A stretch of DNA of 64,000 bases from Planctomycetota bacterium (GCA_021776785.1 JAJFFF010000018.1:62001-126000); one strand, 5' to 3'. Positions 15,529 to 24,769 are shown, counted from the stretch's first letter. Program-made: numbers and translations. The notes: generated by a model not told the origin, from the letters alone.

Positions 15529-18500
15529 ATGCGGAAAGTGACGACATTTCGCCCCAACGACATGGTCGGGGGTCTGCGGGTCGAGCGTGAGATTGGACGC
15601 GGTGCGTACGGCACCGTGTATCTCGCGCGCGACGAGTTGATTCGTCGCCAAGTGGCCCTCAAGGTGGTCACGCGCGACGAGAAAGACGAGCGCTCCGATC
15701 GCACGCTGCTCGAAGCGCGCGCGGTCGGCCGCCTCCACAGTCCCAACATCGTCGCCCTCCACGGACTCCATCCTCTGGAAGCCGACGCGGGTTGGATTCT
15801 GGAGTTCGAGTACATGGACGGCGGGTCGCTCAAGGAGTGGCTCGATCGCGAAACGCGGCTTCCGCCCGACCGGGCCCTAGAAGTCGCTGTTGATGTCTTG
15901 CGTGGCCTGGCGGCGGCTCACGAAGCCGGCGTGGTGCACGGGGATGTCAAGCCCGCGAACGTCTTACTCGATACCAGCGGACGCGCAGCGCTCACCGACT
16001 TCGGGTTGGCGCGTTTTTACACCGAGGAGTCGCTGACCGAGAGTATCTCCGCGGGTCCCGCGGGGACGCCGTCGTACATGGCGCCCGAAGTCATCATGGG
16101 ACAAAAAGCGCACTTCGGTTCCGATCTCTGGAGCGTGGGCATCGTGTTGTATCGAAGCCTGTGCGGACGATTGCCGTTTCCCGCCGACACGTTCCACCAA
16201 CTCTTTCTCGCCGTACAAAATCAGGAACCGGTTCCGCTTCCGCATAGCATTCCCAGCGCGGTTGCGGACTTCACGATGCAGTTGTTGCGGAAAGATTCGG
16301 CCGAGCGACCGGCGACAGCCACCGCCGCGCTGCAGTTGCTTTCCCCGGTCGAGACGGCCGCTGCTCCTGCGCGGGCGCCCGCGGAACGCGCCGCTCCGCG
16401 CCCGAAGACGTCTTTGCTCGGGCGTGAGCACGAGCTGGCACAGCTTCACGACGCGCTGTCGGAACTCATGCGCGGCAAGGGAAGCACCGTGCTCATCAGC
16501 GGCGAAGCAGGCATGGGCAAGAGCGCTTTGGTGCGCTCCATGCACGCCGTCGCGACCACACAAAAGGGAGCGCGTTGGGTCGAAGCGACGGTCACGCCGC
16601 TCGACGGATTGCTGCGTCCCTTGTTGCGCGCCGCGCGCTACGCGCTCGACACGAAGATGGCGCAGCTGGAGCGCATCCTCGCCGACGAGGACTCGGCCGT
16701 CTCGGCGTCGATGGTGCGCAACCTTCTTACGGACAACGCCGACGCCAACGTCACAAGCCCCCAGCAAATTGCATGGTCGTTGGAAAAGCTGTTTTTGGCG
16801 CTCTCCCGCGAGTCGCCGCTCGTGGTCGTGATCGAAGACGCGCATCGCGCCGACCCCGAAGACATGCGCCTCCTGCGCGAACTCGCCGAACGGCTTCCGC
16901 GTGGTCGTGTCATGTTGCTGATCACGTTGCGCACCCAGTCTTTGGACGCCTCGCAATCCGAAGCGTCCGCGACGTCCGCTTTTCATGAACTGTCCGCGTT
17001 GCCCGCCCTACGCCACGTTGACCTAGCGCCCCTCTCGCGCGACGCGATTTACCAGCTTCTCGAACGCAACACGACGGCCGAACGCGTGTCGCCCGACGTG
17101 GCGCAGCGCATTGTCGAGACCGTCGAAGGCAACCCGCTCCACGCCGAGGAGATGATGCGCCATCTCGAAGAGATCGGCGTTGTGTTCCTGGACGGATCGG
17201 TCGTGCGCGCGCGCCCCCAGTGGGAGCAGTCGCGGCTGCCCCAGCGTTTTCACGAGCTGGTGGCGGCGCGGCTGGCCGGTCTACCCATGGACCTGCGCCA
17301 TCTTATCGACGCGGCGGCCGTCGACGGACGCTCATTCGACGCCGAATCGATTGCGGCCATCACCAACCGTCCGCCCCTGGAAACCCTGCGCGATCTGCAA
17401 CGCCTCTACCGCGAACGAAATCTCATCGAACCGGACGGCGAAGCGTACCGTTTCACGAGCACCGTGGTGCAGCGCGTAATCTACGAGGATCTCGCACCGG
17501 CGCTGCGCCGCGCGATTCACGCGGCGCTCGCGCACCACTTGGAAGCGCGTTCCGAAGACGTCGCGCCGCAGCGGATCGGTCAACATTGGGAACTTGGCGG
17601 TCAACCCAAAAAGGCGGCCCCGTACTTGATCGAGGCGGGGATCGCGGCAGCACAACGACAAGAAGCCAACCGCGCCATCCAGCTGTTTGAGCGGGCTGGC
17701 CTTGGCCCCGAGACGCTCGCCCTCGACGACGCGTACGTGCACTCCGAGGCGCTGTTTCATTTTGCCGATTGCTGCTACGTGCGCGGGCTTCATGAGCGCA
17801 CAACCACGATCTACAGTCTGATCGACGCGGCCGCGAAGGAAGGCGACGACGACGAGCTCTACCACCGCTGCGTGGTTCGCCGCGCGCACGTGGAACGAAC
17901 CCTCCGCGGCCCAGACGCAATCTCCACCGAAGCGCTACAAGCTGCAATCGCCGCACTACCGAGGAGCCGCGAAGCAGCGGATGCCCACTTCATTCTCGGC
18001 GCCATCGCAAGGCTGAAGGGGCGAATGAAAGAAGCGTCCGACTCACTTCATACAGCGGAGCAAATGTACGTGCGGCTGGAAGAGCACGCGCGGCGCCCGC
18101 ACGTACTGAACCAGCTGGCATCCATCGCTAAGCGCGCCTTGGACTTTGACGCTGCAGAGAGTTGGTACCGAGAAGTATCCAGAATCTCATACGGACTGGG
18201 ACGACGTATCAACGGCGCCATCGGCGAGGTCAACGCCGCCGACATTGCCTTTGCGCGCGGCGATCTCGAACAGCTGCCCGAGACGTTGGAGCGCGCCATT
18301 CAAGTCCTATCGCTGGAGGGGTCGGTCAAACACGCGGCTCATGTCGCCGCGCATCTCGCGCATGTGTACTTTGCGCTGGGAGATGTGAACGGATGCGAAG
18401 AGTCGGCCGATCGGGCGCTGCGCCTCCTAGGCGATCTGCCATACTTGCCCGTGCGCGTCGATGCGTTGGGCGAAAAATCGATCTGCGCGATCTATCGGGC

Positions 18501-19089
18501 CCATTTGGATGCGGCTCATCTCTGGCTCTCCCAAGCGAACGCCGAAGCGGAGCAACAAGGGAACGCCAGTGCTCGCGCGTCGATTGCGGCACTCACCGCC
18601 CTCGCGAACTCGTGCGCTGGCCACCCGGACAAGGCTCGGGCCGCGGCGGCACGCGCGCTCGCATTCGCGGAGGGGGACGACGAGGCGCTACGAGATGTGC
18701 ACCTGCTGCTTGCCGAAGCTCTCGCGTTCGGCCTCCCGACCGCGTGCCTTGCTCAGGTTGACAACGGAGATGAGCTCAGCAACGCGATCTATGCTGCGTT
18801 CGCCGAGCCAACGGTCGAACACAACGCGATGGCAGCGGGGCTCCTCGAACGTTACGCGCGCGGCGGTCGCCGCGAATCTACACGTGCGCTCGCCGCACTC
18901 TTTCGCGCTCGGGCGGGCGAACCCGGCATCGAACAGGGGATAGAACGAGCCGAGTCGCTCGGACATAGTTGGCTCCACGCGTCGCTTCTCAAACAAAGTG
19001 GACAAGCGGACGCGCTCACGAAGATCATCGAATCGATCTGCGAAAACTCTACGCAAGACGCGCCCGCAATCCGCAACCACTGGCTCTAG
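15529..19089 (+). CDS. Ser/Thr protein kinase - AAA ATPase - TPR signalling protein
   Basis: 1186 aa from ATG 15529; the frame open to 14410 is antisense to the metacaspase and is rejected. The N-terminal Hanks-type kinase (about 15-285) has the glycine loop GRGAYGTV (23-30), Lys45, the catalytic loop HGDVKPAN (137-144, Gly in place of the usual Arg), DFG 157-159 and GTPSYMAPE 180-187. An AAA/NACHT-like ATPase follows with Walker A GEAGMGKSA (about 325-333) and Walker B VVVIEDAH. The C-terminal half consists of helical TPR-like repeats. No membrane segment is evident, so it is cytoplasmic. The architecture resembles PknK-type and planctomycete/myxobacterial kinases that scaffold signalling complexes. 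It shares a divergent control region with the metacaspase genes. Confidence 0.85.
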   Translation: MRKVTTFRPNDMVGGLRVEREIGRGAYGTVYLARDELIRRQVALKVVTRDEKDERSDRTLLEARAVGRLHSPNIVALHGLHPLEADAGWILEFEYMDGGSLKEWLDRETRLPPDRALEVAVDVLRGLAAAHEAGVVHGDVKPANVLLDTSGRAALTDFGLARFYTEESLTESISAGPAGTPSYMAPEVIMGQKAHFGSDLWSVGIVLYRSLCGRLPFPADTFHQLFLAVQNQEPVPLPHSIPSAVADFTMQLLRKDSAERPATATAALQLLSPVETAAAPARAPAERAAPRPKTSLLGREHELAQLHDALSELMRGKGSTVLISGEAGMGKSALVRSMHAVATTQKGARWVEATVTPLDGLLRPLLRAARYALDTKMAQLERILADEDSAVSASMVRNLLTDNADANVTSPQQIAWSLEKLFLALSRESPLVVVIEDAHRADPEDMRLLRELAERLPRGRVMLLITLRTQSLDASQSEASATSAFHELSALPALRHVDLAPLSRDAIYQLLERNTTAERVSPDVAQRIVETVEGNPLHAEEMMRHLEEIGVVFLDGSVVRARPQWEQSRLPQRFHELVAARLAGLPMDLRHLIDAAAVDGRSFDAESIAAITNRPPLETLRDLQRLYRERNLIEPDGEAYRFTSTVVQRVIYEDLAPALRRAIHAALAHHLEARSEDVAPQRIGQHWELGGQPKKAAPYLIEAGIAAAQRQEANRAIQLFERAGLGPETLALDDAYVHSEALFHFADCCYVRGLHERTTTIYSLIDAAAKEGDDDELYHRCVVRRAHVERTLRGPDAISTEALQAAIAALPRSREAADAHFILGAIARLKGRMKEASDSLHTAEQMYVRLEEHARRPHVLNQLASIAKRALDFDAAESWYREVSRISYGLGRRINGAIGEVNAADIAFARGDLEQLPETLERAIQVLSLEGSVKHAAHVAAHLAHVYFALGDVNGCEESADRALRLLGDLPYLPVRVDALGEKSICAIYRAHLDAAHLWLSQANAEAEQQGNASARASIAALTALANSCAGHPDKARAAAARALAFAEGDDEALRDVHLLLAEALAFGLPTACLAQVDNGDELSNAIYAAFAEPTVEHNAMAAGLLERYARGGRRESTRALAALFRARAGEPGIEQGIERAESLGHSWLHASLLKQSGQADALTKIIESICENSTQDAPAIRNHWL

Positions 19090-19095
19090 CCGCGA

Positions 19096-19491
19096 TTACG
19101 GATCCAACTCCAGCTCTTGCTTGCAGAGCGTCCAGTCGACCATGGCCTGCGGGCCGCCCTGCGGATGCGCGATCTGATGCGCGTTCTTGACGTGGGTCGC
19201 GTAAAACTCCCACATCTCCTCCGGGTACGGCGTTGACAAGCGCATTTGAGCGAGCGACGCGACCTCGGCTTGATTTTGCGCGATCGCTTTGACTTTGATC
19301 GCCGTCAACAGCTCTTCAGCCGTCGGTGCGCCCGGGTCGTTGGGCGGGCAGTGCACACTTCCCGGCCAATCGTCTCCGCGCGTATCCCCTTCCGGCGGCA
19401 CGGGCGTGGCGTCGTTACCCCAGCACAAAAAACCGATCAGGAGACCGATCAGTAGCCCAACGAGCCCCGCAATGATTGCTTTGTTATCCAT
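19096..19491 (-). CDS. Small single-pass membrane protein of unknown function
   Basis: 131 aa. The N-terminus MDNKAIIAGLVGLLIGLLIG is one glycine-rich transmembrane helix, followed by a Pro/Asp-rich linker and a helical domain with two cysteines (CPPNDPG, WTLCKQEL). It is convergent with the kinase, the two ends 6 bp apart. I recognise no family. The good start and membrane segment support a real gene. Confidence 0.55.
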   Translation of the reverse strand: MDNKAIIAGLVGLLIGLLIGFLCWGNDATPVPPEGDTRGDDWPGSVHCPPNDPGAPTAEELLTAIKVKAIAQNQAEVASLAQMRLSTPYPEEMWEFYATHVKNAHQIAHPQGGPQAMVDWTLCKQELELDP

Positions 19492-19712
19492 GTCGTCTTT
19501 CCCTCAGGGGTGAAACATGAAAGAACGCCCCACGTGACGTCAGCGCTCCCAAATCCGAGCGTATGCGCTCTACGCCGACTCCCTGCCACGATCGCGTCCG
19601 GTCATTGGATCCCACATCCCGAAGCTTTTAGATTGCCCGACTGAGGGCAAAGACCGCAATACAAAACTTGGACACGCGGGCGCGCCCAACCCCGTGTGTC
19701 ACAATCAGCCGC

Positions 19713-20420
19713 GTGCATGGCGGGCGACGAACGATCCGAGCGGGATGGACTTTGGCGCTGTTCGCGCTGGTCGGATGCAGCCGCAAAACGGACTGCGTGA
19801 TTTATGTAAACGACGACGGCGAACCCGTTTACGAGTTCGTGGTCACACGCGCGGATGGCACGGGTTACGGCTACGTCCCACGCAAACCCGGCGTCATTCG
19901 GCTGCCACACCGCAAATTCGACTGGCTCGTCGCCGCACCGGGCTTTCGATTCGGTTTGGTTCCCGCGGCGCGCAGCCCCGCCACACAAAGAGTAACCGTC
20001 ACGTTGCGACCGGGCCTTCCCGTGCGCCTCGAAGTGCCGCGAAACATTCCGCTCCCGCGACCGCCCCACACCCTGATCGTCTTGTTGGAACGCCAAACTG
20101 GCCCCCACCGATGGGCCGACCGCTACGCGATCGGTCGGGACAAAAACGACCGCGCGTCAGCCGCGACCGACCGCGAGGGGAACCGCAAACTCGTCATTCG
20201 AGAGCCGCGGCGCGCCGTCGGCGTTCTCGTGCCCGCGTCCGGTTCTTATCGCGTGTCGGTTCAGTTCCAACGCTACGACGCCGCGCGCGAGACGGTTGCG
20301 TCGGCCGGCGAAGCGATCTCCAGCGGAACCATCACGATCCAACCGCGCGCCGGCCTCCAAGTCTTTTCCGTGCGGCCGGATGCGCAAGCCTACGAAGCCG
20401 CACTCGCTCGGCTTCGATAG
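19713..20420 (+). CDS. Lipoprotein of unknown function
   Basis: GTG at 19713 gives MHGGRRTIRAGWTLALFALVGC, a good lipoprotein signal with lipobox LVGC; the frame is open from an ATG at 19668, which would add 15 polar residues. About 235 aa. The mature part is beta-rich (VNDDGEPVYEFVVTRADGTGYGYVPRKPGVIRLP), with a carboxypeptidase-regulatory or DUF-like Ig-fold appearance. No catalytic motif is visible. It precedes the esterase gene by 47 bp on the same strand. Confidence 0.6.
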   Translation: MHGGRRTIRAGWTLALFALVGCSRKTDCVIYVNDDGEPVYEFVVTRADGTGYGYVPRKPGVIRLPHRKFDWLVAAPGFRFGLVPAARSPATQRVTVTLRPGLPVRLEVPRNIPLPRPPHTLIVLLERQTGPHRWADRYAIGRDKNDRASAATDREGNRKLVIREPRRAVGVLVPASGSYRVSVQFQRYDAARETVASAGEAISSGTITIQPRAGLQVFSVRPDAQAYEAALARLR

Positions 20421-20467
20421 CCTGTCGCCGCCTACCGTTGGGACGTGGCGATCTCCGCGTTGGTACG

Positions 20468-21706
20468 ATGCGCCCCATGCTCGGCGCATCGCTTGTTCTC
20501 TTCGTGCTTCCGCAACTCGCTCCCGATCTCGACAAATTGGCAGTCGAGTACTTTTCTGCGGATGCCACGCGTCGGCGCGCGATCGTGGCGGCGATCGACG
20601 GGCACGATCAGCTGACCGCCAAGGACGTGGCCGCGTGGCGGTCCAAACTCCAAAAACTTGCGCTGACCGCGGGCCCCAAACTCAAAAAGGGCGGCACGCA
20701 GTACTTCTACGACAAGAAGAAAAAGCGCGGGAAGTACATCGTCGGCGGCTCGAACGGACGCGGCGGACTCGTCATCGCGCTCCACGGCGGCGGCGAGGGG
20801 TCCGGCGACGCCGGCGGCGCCGCGAGCACGTTCGGCGGGATCGCTTCGAAGTTTAAATGCATCATGATCGCGCCGGAGGTGCTTGAAAAAACCGAACGCG
20901 GTTGGACGACCAGCGGCACCGAACCGTTTGTGCTTGAGCTCATCGACGCCGCGAAGCGCACGTGGAAAAACATCCCTCACGATCGCGTGTACATCGTCGG
21001 TCACTCCATGGGCGGCTACGGCTCATGGACCATCGGCGCGCGTCATGCGGATCTGTTCGCGGGTCTTGGCCCCTATGCGGGCGCGCCGGTTCCGTACACA
21101 ACCGACGGCGGCAAGCGTTCGGCGGTCGTCGGCATCGAAGACGGTGTCTTGCCCAACCTCCGCAACGTCGCGCTCCACATCTATCAAAGCCTAGACGACG
21201 TTCAGGTTCCGCCGGAGCCGAACGTGTTTGCCAACAAAGCGCTCCTCGAACTCAAAAAAGAGTACGGCGGCTTTCCGTTTCGGTACGTGGAAACCAACGG
21301 CCGCGGCCACGGCGCGCCCAAGGGCGGGCACGTCGTCGGATTTAAGTGGCTCTACGAACACAAACGCCAAACCCGTCCCAAGCACCTTCTTTGGCAACCC
21401 GTCGCGGACGGCCCGAAGACGTTTTACTGGATCGGTTGGAACCAACCCGTCGCCGGCACGCTGGTGCAAGCCAAGATCGTCGGCCCCAACCAGATTGACT
21501 TGGACATGGGGGGCTACGGCCCCGACGGATTCCGCGTGTACTTAGACAGCAAGATGGTCGATCTCGACAAACCCGTCGTGATCACCGAAGCCGGAACAGA
21601 GTTGTTTCGAGGCAAAGTCCAAAGAACCCTCTCCACGATGCTCATGACAGCGGGCCGCCGCTACGACAAGTCGATGATCTTCGCCGCCCGAATCGATCTG
21701 AAGTAA
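20468..21706 (+). CDS. Secreted alpha/beta-hydrolase (esterase/PHB-depolymerase-like)
   Basis: 412 aa from ATG 20468 (the frame is open to 19694, but that part overlaps the preceding lipoprotein). A short hydrophobic leader (MLGASLVLFVLPQLA) suggests export. The oxyanion segment LVIALHGGGEGSGD, the nucleophile elbow GHSMGGYGS (Ser180), and a late GRGHGAPKG His are as in esterase/LpqC/PHB-depolymerase-like hydrolases. A C-terminal beta domain (PVAGTLVQAKIVGPNQIDLDMGGYGPDGFRVYLD) follows, common in planctomycete peptidases/esterases. It probably cleaves ester-linked polysaccharide decorations or polyesters; the substrate is unknown. Confidence 0.78.
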   Translation: MRPMLGASLVLFVLPQLAPDLDKLAVEYFSADATRRRAIVAAIDGHDQLTAKDVAAWRSKLQKLALTAGPKLKKGGTQYFYDKKKKRGKYIVGGSNGRGGLVIALHGGGEGSGDAGGAASTFGGIASKFKCIMIAPEVLEKTERGWTTSGTEPFVLELIDAAKRTWKNIPHDRVYIVGHSMGGYGSWTIGARHADLFAGLGPYAGAPVPYTTDGGKRSAVVGIEDGVLPNLRNVALHIYQSLDDVQVPPEPNVFANKALLELKKEYGGFPFRYVETNGRGHGAPKGGHVVGFKWLYEHKRQTRPKHLLWQPVADGPKTFYWIGWNQPVAGTLVQAKIVGPNQIDLDMGGYGPDGFRVYLDSKMVDLDKPVVITEAGTELFRGKVQRTLSTMLMTAGRRYDKSMIFAARIDLK

Positions 21707-21779
21707 GAGATCGACGCGAGCGATCAAGAGGAGAAGATCCGCCACCGACCGCAAACGGACTCTGACGCAAGAAGACCAC

Positions 21780-22347
21780 GCACATGCCGCCGGAAGCGAC
21801 AGCGAGCAGCAGCGCTGGTGCCAAACCAGCGATCGGCAAGGTCTCCGTTGCGCGAACCGGCCCACGCACAAACGCCGCCAGAGGCGACAACAAGCAATCG
21901 AATGGTGCCAAACCGCACGAACGTCAAAGTCTCGGTTGTGCGCAAAAACAACAAAGACCGAACCGGCCCACGCACACACGCCGCCAGAGGCGACAACGAG
22001 CAACCGAATGGTGCCAAACCGCACGAACGTCAAAGTCTCGGTTGTGCGTAAAAACAACAAAGACCGAACCGACCCACGCACACACGCCGCCAGAGGCGAC
22101 AACGAGCAAACGAATGGTGCCAAACCGCACGAACGTCAGAGTCTCAACATCGTCAGATGTTGAACCAAGAAACACTGACCGCCAAACCGACGAACGTCAA
22201 GGCCTCGGTTATCCGCAAGAACAACGAAGACCGAACACAAAAAACGCGCGCACACGCAGCCAGAGGCGACAACGAGCAAACCGAGTTGGTGCCAAACCGC
22301 ACGAACGTCAGAGTCTCAACATCGTCAGATGTTGAACCAAGAAACAC
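21780..22347. repeat. Intergenic tandem repeat, 106-bp units, behind frr
   Basis: Three near-identical 106-bp units begin at 21857, 21963 and 22069 (ccggcccacgcacacacgcc ... cgccagaggcgacaacgagc ... ggtgccaaaccgcacgaacg). A diverged fourth unit runs to 22347, and a degenerate copy lies before 21857. The fourth unit is framed by two identical copies (22143-22165 and 22316-22338) of a small hairpin sequence, TCAACATCGTCAGATGTTGA. Frames through the region are open on both strands but lack start signals and have frame-dependent repeats, so I regard it as non-coding. A related array lies behind dnaB. The stretch 21707-21779 has no recognised content. Confidence 0.85.
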
Positions 22348-22354
22348 TGACCGA

Positions 22355-22396
22355 GCATCAAAGCTTCAACGGCAAACGCCGTTGAAGCTTTGATGC
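22355..22396 (-). terminator. 19-bp perfect hairpin starting at the frr stop codon
   Basis: Inverted repeat GCATCAAAGCTTCAACGGC (22355-22373) and its complement (22378-22396) with a 4-base loop. Its outer base belongs to the frr TAG. No clean T-run follows; only TGTTTCTT appears further on. It may end transcription weakly, protect the mRNA 3' end, or both. Confidence 0.6.
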
Positions 22397-22956
22397 TAAA
22401 CGGTCATCATCTCTTCGACTTTGGCCTTCAGAATCGTCTCAATCTTGCCCTCGTGATCCTTGGTGTATTCCTGGATCTCTTCTTTGAGCTTTTTGAGTTC
22501 GTCCTCGGTCAGCACGCTATCTTTTTTGGCGGTCTCGGCGCTCTTGTTGGCGTCGCGTCGGACATTGCGCACGGCCACTTTGGCCGCTTCGCCCTTCTCC
22601 TTCACGCTCCCAACGAGCTTCTTGCGACGCTCCTCGCTCAGAGGCGGAACGTTAAGTCGCAAGATCTTGCCGTCCACGTTGGGGTTGATGCCTAGGTCGC
22701 TGGCCTGGATAGCCTTCACGACTTCTTGCACCTGGCTCGCGTCAAAGGGCTTGATCACGATCAAGCGCGGCTCGGGCACCGAAATCTGCGCCATCTGGCT
22801 CAACGGCGTCGCCGAACCGTAGTAGTCCACGCGAATACCGTCCACCATCGCGGACGACGCTTGGCCCGAACGGAGACCGCGCAGCTCACCTTCGAAGTGA
22901 CCTACGCACGCCTCCATCTTCTCGGACGCTTCCAGCAAGATTGTGTCGTAGTTCAT
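22396..22956 (-). CDS. frr: Ribosome recycling factor
   Basis: 186 aa from ATG 22956 (MNYDTILLEASEKM), the usual RRF length; the frame open to 22986 overlaps tsf and is not used. The conserved RRF segments GLRSGQASSAMVDGIRVDYYGS and RLNVPPLSEERRKKLV are present. With EF-G it splits post-termination ribosomes. It starts 4 bp after the tsf stop; there is no own ribosome binding site, so it is probably translationally coupled. In most bacteria pyrH sits between tsf and frr; here it is missing. Confidence 0.95.
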   Translation of the reverse strand: MNYDTILLEASEKMEACVGHFEGELRGLRSGQASSAMVDGIRVDYYGSATPLSQMAQISVPEPRLIVIKPFDASQVQEVVKAIQASDLGINPNVDGKILRLNVPPLSEERRKKLVGSVKEKGEAAKVAVRNVRRDANKSAETAKKDSVLTEDELKKLKEEIQEYTKDHEGKIETILKAKVEEMMTV

Positions 22957-22960
22957 CGGG

Positions 22961-23827
22961 CTACGCGCCGACCGCGATGCGCGCAAAGCGCGTCAACGCA
23001 ACTTCGGCGCCCGTGTTTTTGCCCACATCGGCGACGTGCTTCTCGACGCTGACCTTGTCGTTCTTGATGAAGGGCTGGTCCAACAAGACATACTCCTTGA
23101 GCGCCTTGTTGAGTTTGCCCTCCGCGATCTTCTCGCGCTTGTCCTCGGGCATGTTCTCCGCCTGCGCGACAAAGATCTCGCGCTCCTTGGCAATGAACGC
23201 GTCGTCCAACTGGTCGCGGCGCAGGACTTTGAGCCCGGCTTGAAATGCGATCTGCATACCGAGGTCGTTGCCGAGCTCGCCCACGCCGTCGTGGCCAGAA
23301 AGATCGCTACCGCTCAACTCGACGAGCCCGGCGATTTTCTTGTTGTGGTGCATGTACGTCGCGACGACGCCGTTGTCCGGCTGAAACATCGCCCAGTCGC
23401 CGACTTTCATGTTCTCGCGGATCTTGGAACCGACCAGTTCGTCGAGCTGCTCGCCGACCGTGCGGCCGTCGGGCATCTTGAAATTCGTCAGGTCGTCGCC
23501 ATTGCCCCGCTCACCAGGAGCGTTTGCAAGAAGCTGTTTGGCGAGCGCTTCGCCGAATGCGACGAATCCCTCGGCGCGGGCGACGAAGTCGGTCTCGCAA
23601 AGCACCGCCACGGCCGCCGACCCACGGTCGCCGGCTGCGGTGAACACAAGGCCATCGTTCATCTCGCGACCCTTGAGCTTGGATATCTGCTTTTCGCCCG
23701 CCTTACGCAGGTTTTCGATCGCACGCTCCATGTCGCCGTTGGCTTCGACGAGCGCCTTTTTGCATTTCATCATCGGGAGGCCGGAGCGCTTGCGCAGCTC
23801 CGCCACCATCTTTGCGGTGATCTCCAT
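22961..23827 (-). CDS. tsf: Translation elongation factor Ts
   Basis: 288 aa. The N-terminal UBA-like domain MEITAKMVAELRKRSGLPMMKCKKAL with the G-[ML]-M-xCKKAL motif is followed by VLCETDFVAR, the EF-Tu-interacting TDFVA motif. It acts as guanine nucleotide exchange factor for EF-Tu in the cytoplasm. It lies 24 bp behind rpsB and directly ahead of frr, the classical translation operon. Confidence 0.95.
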   Translation of the reverse strand: MEITAKMVAELRKRSGLPMMKCKKALVEANGDMERAIENLRKAGEKQISKLKGREMNDGLVFTAAGDRGSAAVAVLCETDFVARAEGFVAFGEALAKQLLANAPGERGNGDDLTNFKMPDGRTVGEQLDELVGSKIRENMKVGDWAMFQPDNGVVATYMHHNKKIAGLVELSGSDLSGHDGVGELGNDLGMQIAFQAGLKVLRRDQLDDAFIAKEREIFVAQAENMPEDKREKIAEGKLNKALKEYVLLDQPFIKNDKVSVEKHVADVGKNTGAEVALTRFARIAVGA

Positions 23828-23851
23828 CGAATTACTCTCCGGACCTTACGG

Positions 23852-24769
23852 TCACTTCTTAACAGCAGCCGAGCCGCTGCCTTCTTCGCCATCTTTATCG
23901 TCACCGGTCGCTTCGTCTCCGGCTGCCGCACGGGCCGCAGCCTCGCGCGCCTTGCGCTCCGCTTCGTCGCGACGGCGGCGGGCTTCCGCCTCCTGGCGCT
24001 GACGACGACGGATTTCTTCGCGACGCTTCTCTTCGACGCGACGGCGGTCTTCTTCCTGCTTGCGCAGGATGGCTTCCTTGACCTTCCAGTCCTGGACGCC
24101 GCGCAACACCGCGTCGGCCAAACGCTGCAACACGATCTGAATCGCACGCATCGCGTCGTCGTTGCCGGGGATCGGAATCTCGATCCGCGTCGGGTCGCAG
24201 TCGGTGTCGAGCAACGACACGACCGGGATGCCCAACTTGTTGGCTTCGGCGACGGCGATGTGTTCGACAACGGGGTCGATCACAATCAACGCGCCCGGGA
24301 GTCGCTCCAGGGTGCGCATGCCGTCCAAGTTCTTCTTGATCTTCTTTGCTTCGCGAGTCGAGCGGCTCATCGCGCTCTTACTGTCGAACGCGGACGGGCC
24401 GATCTCGATCATCTCTTCCAACTCCGTGAGGCGCTTTAGGCGCTGACGCACGGTGTAGAAGTTGGTGAGCATGCCGCCGAGCCAACGTTCGGAAACGAAC
24501 GGCTGCCCGGAACGACGCGCCTCAGAAATCACCGAGTTGCGGGCCTGACGTTTGGTGCCGACAAAGAGCACGCTATGACCGTCGCCGCAAAGGCGTTGCA
24601 AGAAGTTGTACGAACGAATCAGGCCGCGCACGGTGCCCTTGAGATCGATGATGTGGATCCCGTTGCGCTTGCCGAAAATGTAGGGTCGCATGCGCGGGTT
24701 CCACACCCTTGTCGGGTGGCCGAACTGCACGCCTGCATCAAGAAGGTCTTGTACCGAAACGATGGACAC
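23852..24769 (-). CDS. rpsB: 30S ribosomal protein S2
   Basis: GTG start at 24769 with GGAG six bases upstream gives VSIVSVQDLLDAGVQFGHPTRVWNPRM, the S2 start; the frame open to 24889 is not used. The S2 core covers about 235 residues (ENRNGIHIIDLKGT-type and LPGALIVIDPVVEHIAVAEA segments). A long charged tail of Arg/Glu-rich coiled-coil (about 65 residues, RRRVEEKRREEIRRRQRQE and so on) follows and is absent from standard S2. First gene of rpsB-tsf-frr. Confidence 0.95.
   Translation of the reverse strand: MSIVSVQDLLDAGVQFGHPTRVWNPRMRPYIFGKRNGIHIIDLKGTVRGLIRSYNFLQRLCGDGHSVLFVGTKRQARNSVISEARRSGQPFVSERWLGGMLTNFYTVRQRLKRLTELEEMIEIGPSAFDSKSAMSRSTREAKKIKKNLDGMRTLERLPGALIVIDPVVEHIAVAEANKLGIPVVSLLDTDCDPTRIEIPIPGNDDAMRAIQIVLQRLADAVLRGVQDWKVKEAILRKQEEDRRRVEEKRREEIRRRQRQEAEARRRRDEAERKAREAAARAAAGDEATGDDKDGEEGSGSAAVKK

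Noticed and set aside
21857..22330. CRISPR array
   Set aside because: Whole 106-bp units are repeated without unique spacers, and no cas genes are near.
21784..22393. Open frames through the tandem repeat on both strands
   Set aside because: Repeat length (106) is not a multiple of three, so each copy is read in another frame; no start signals. Treated as non-coding repeat.
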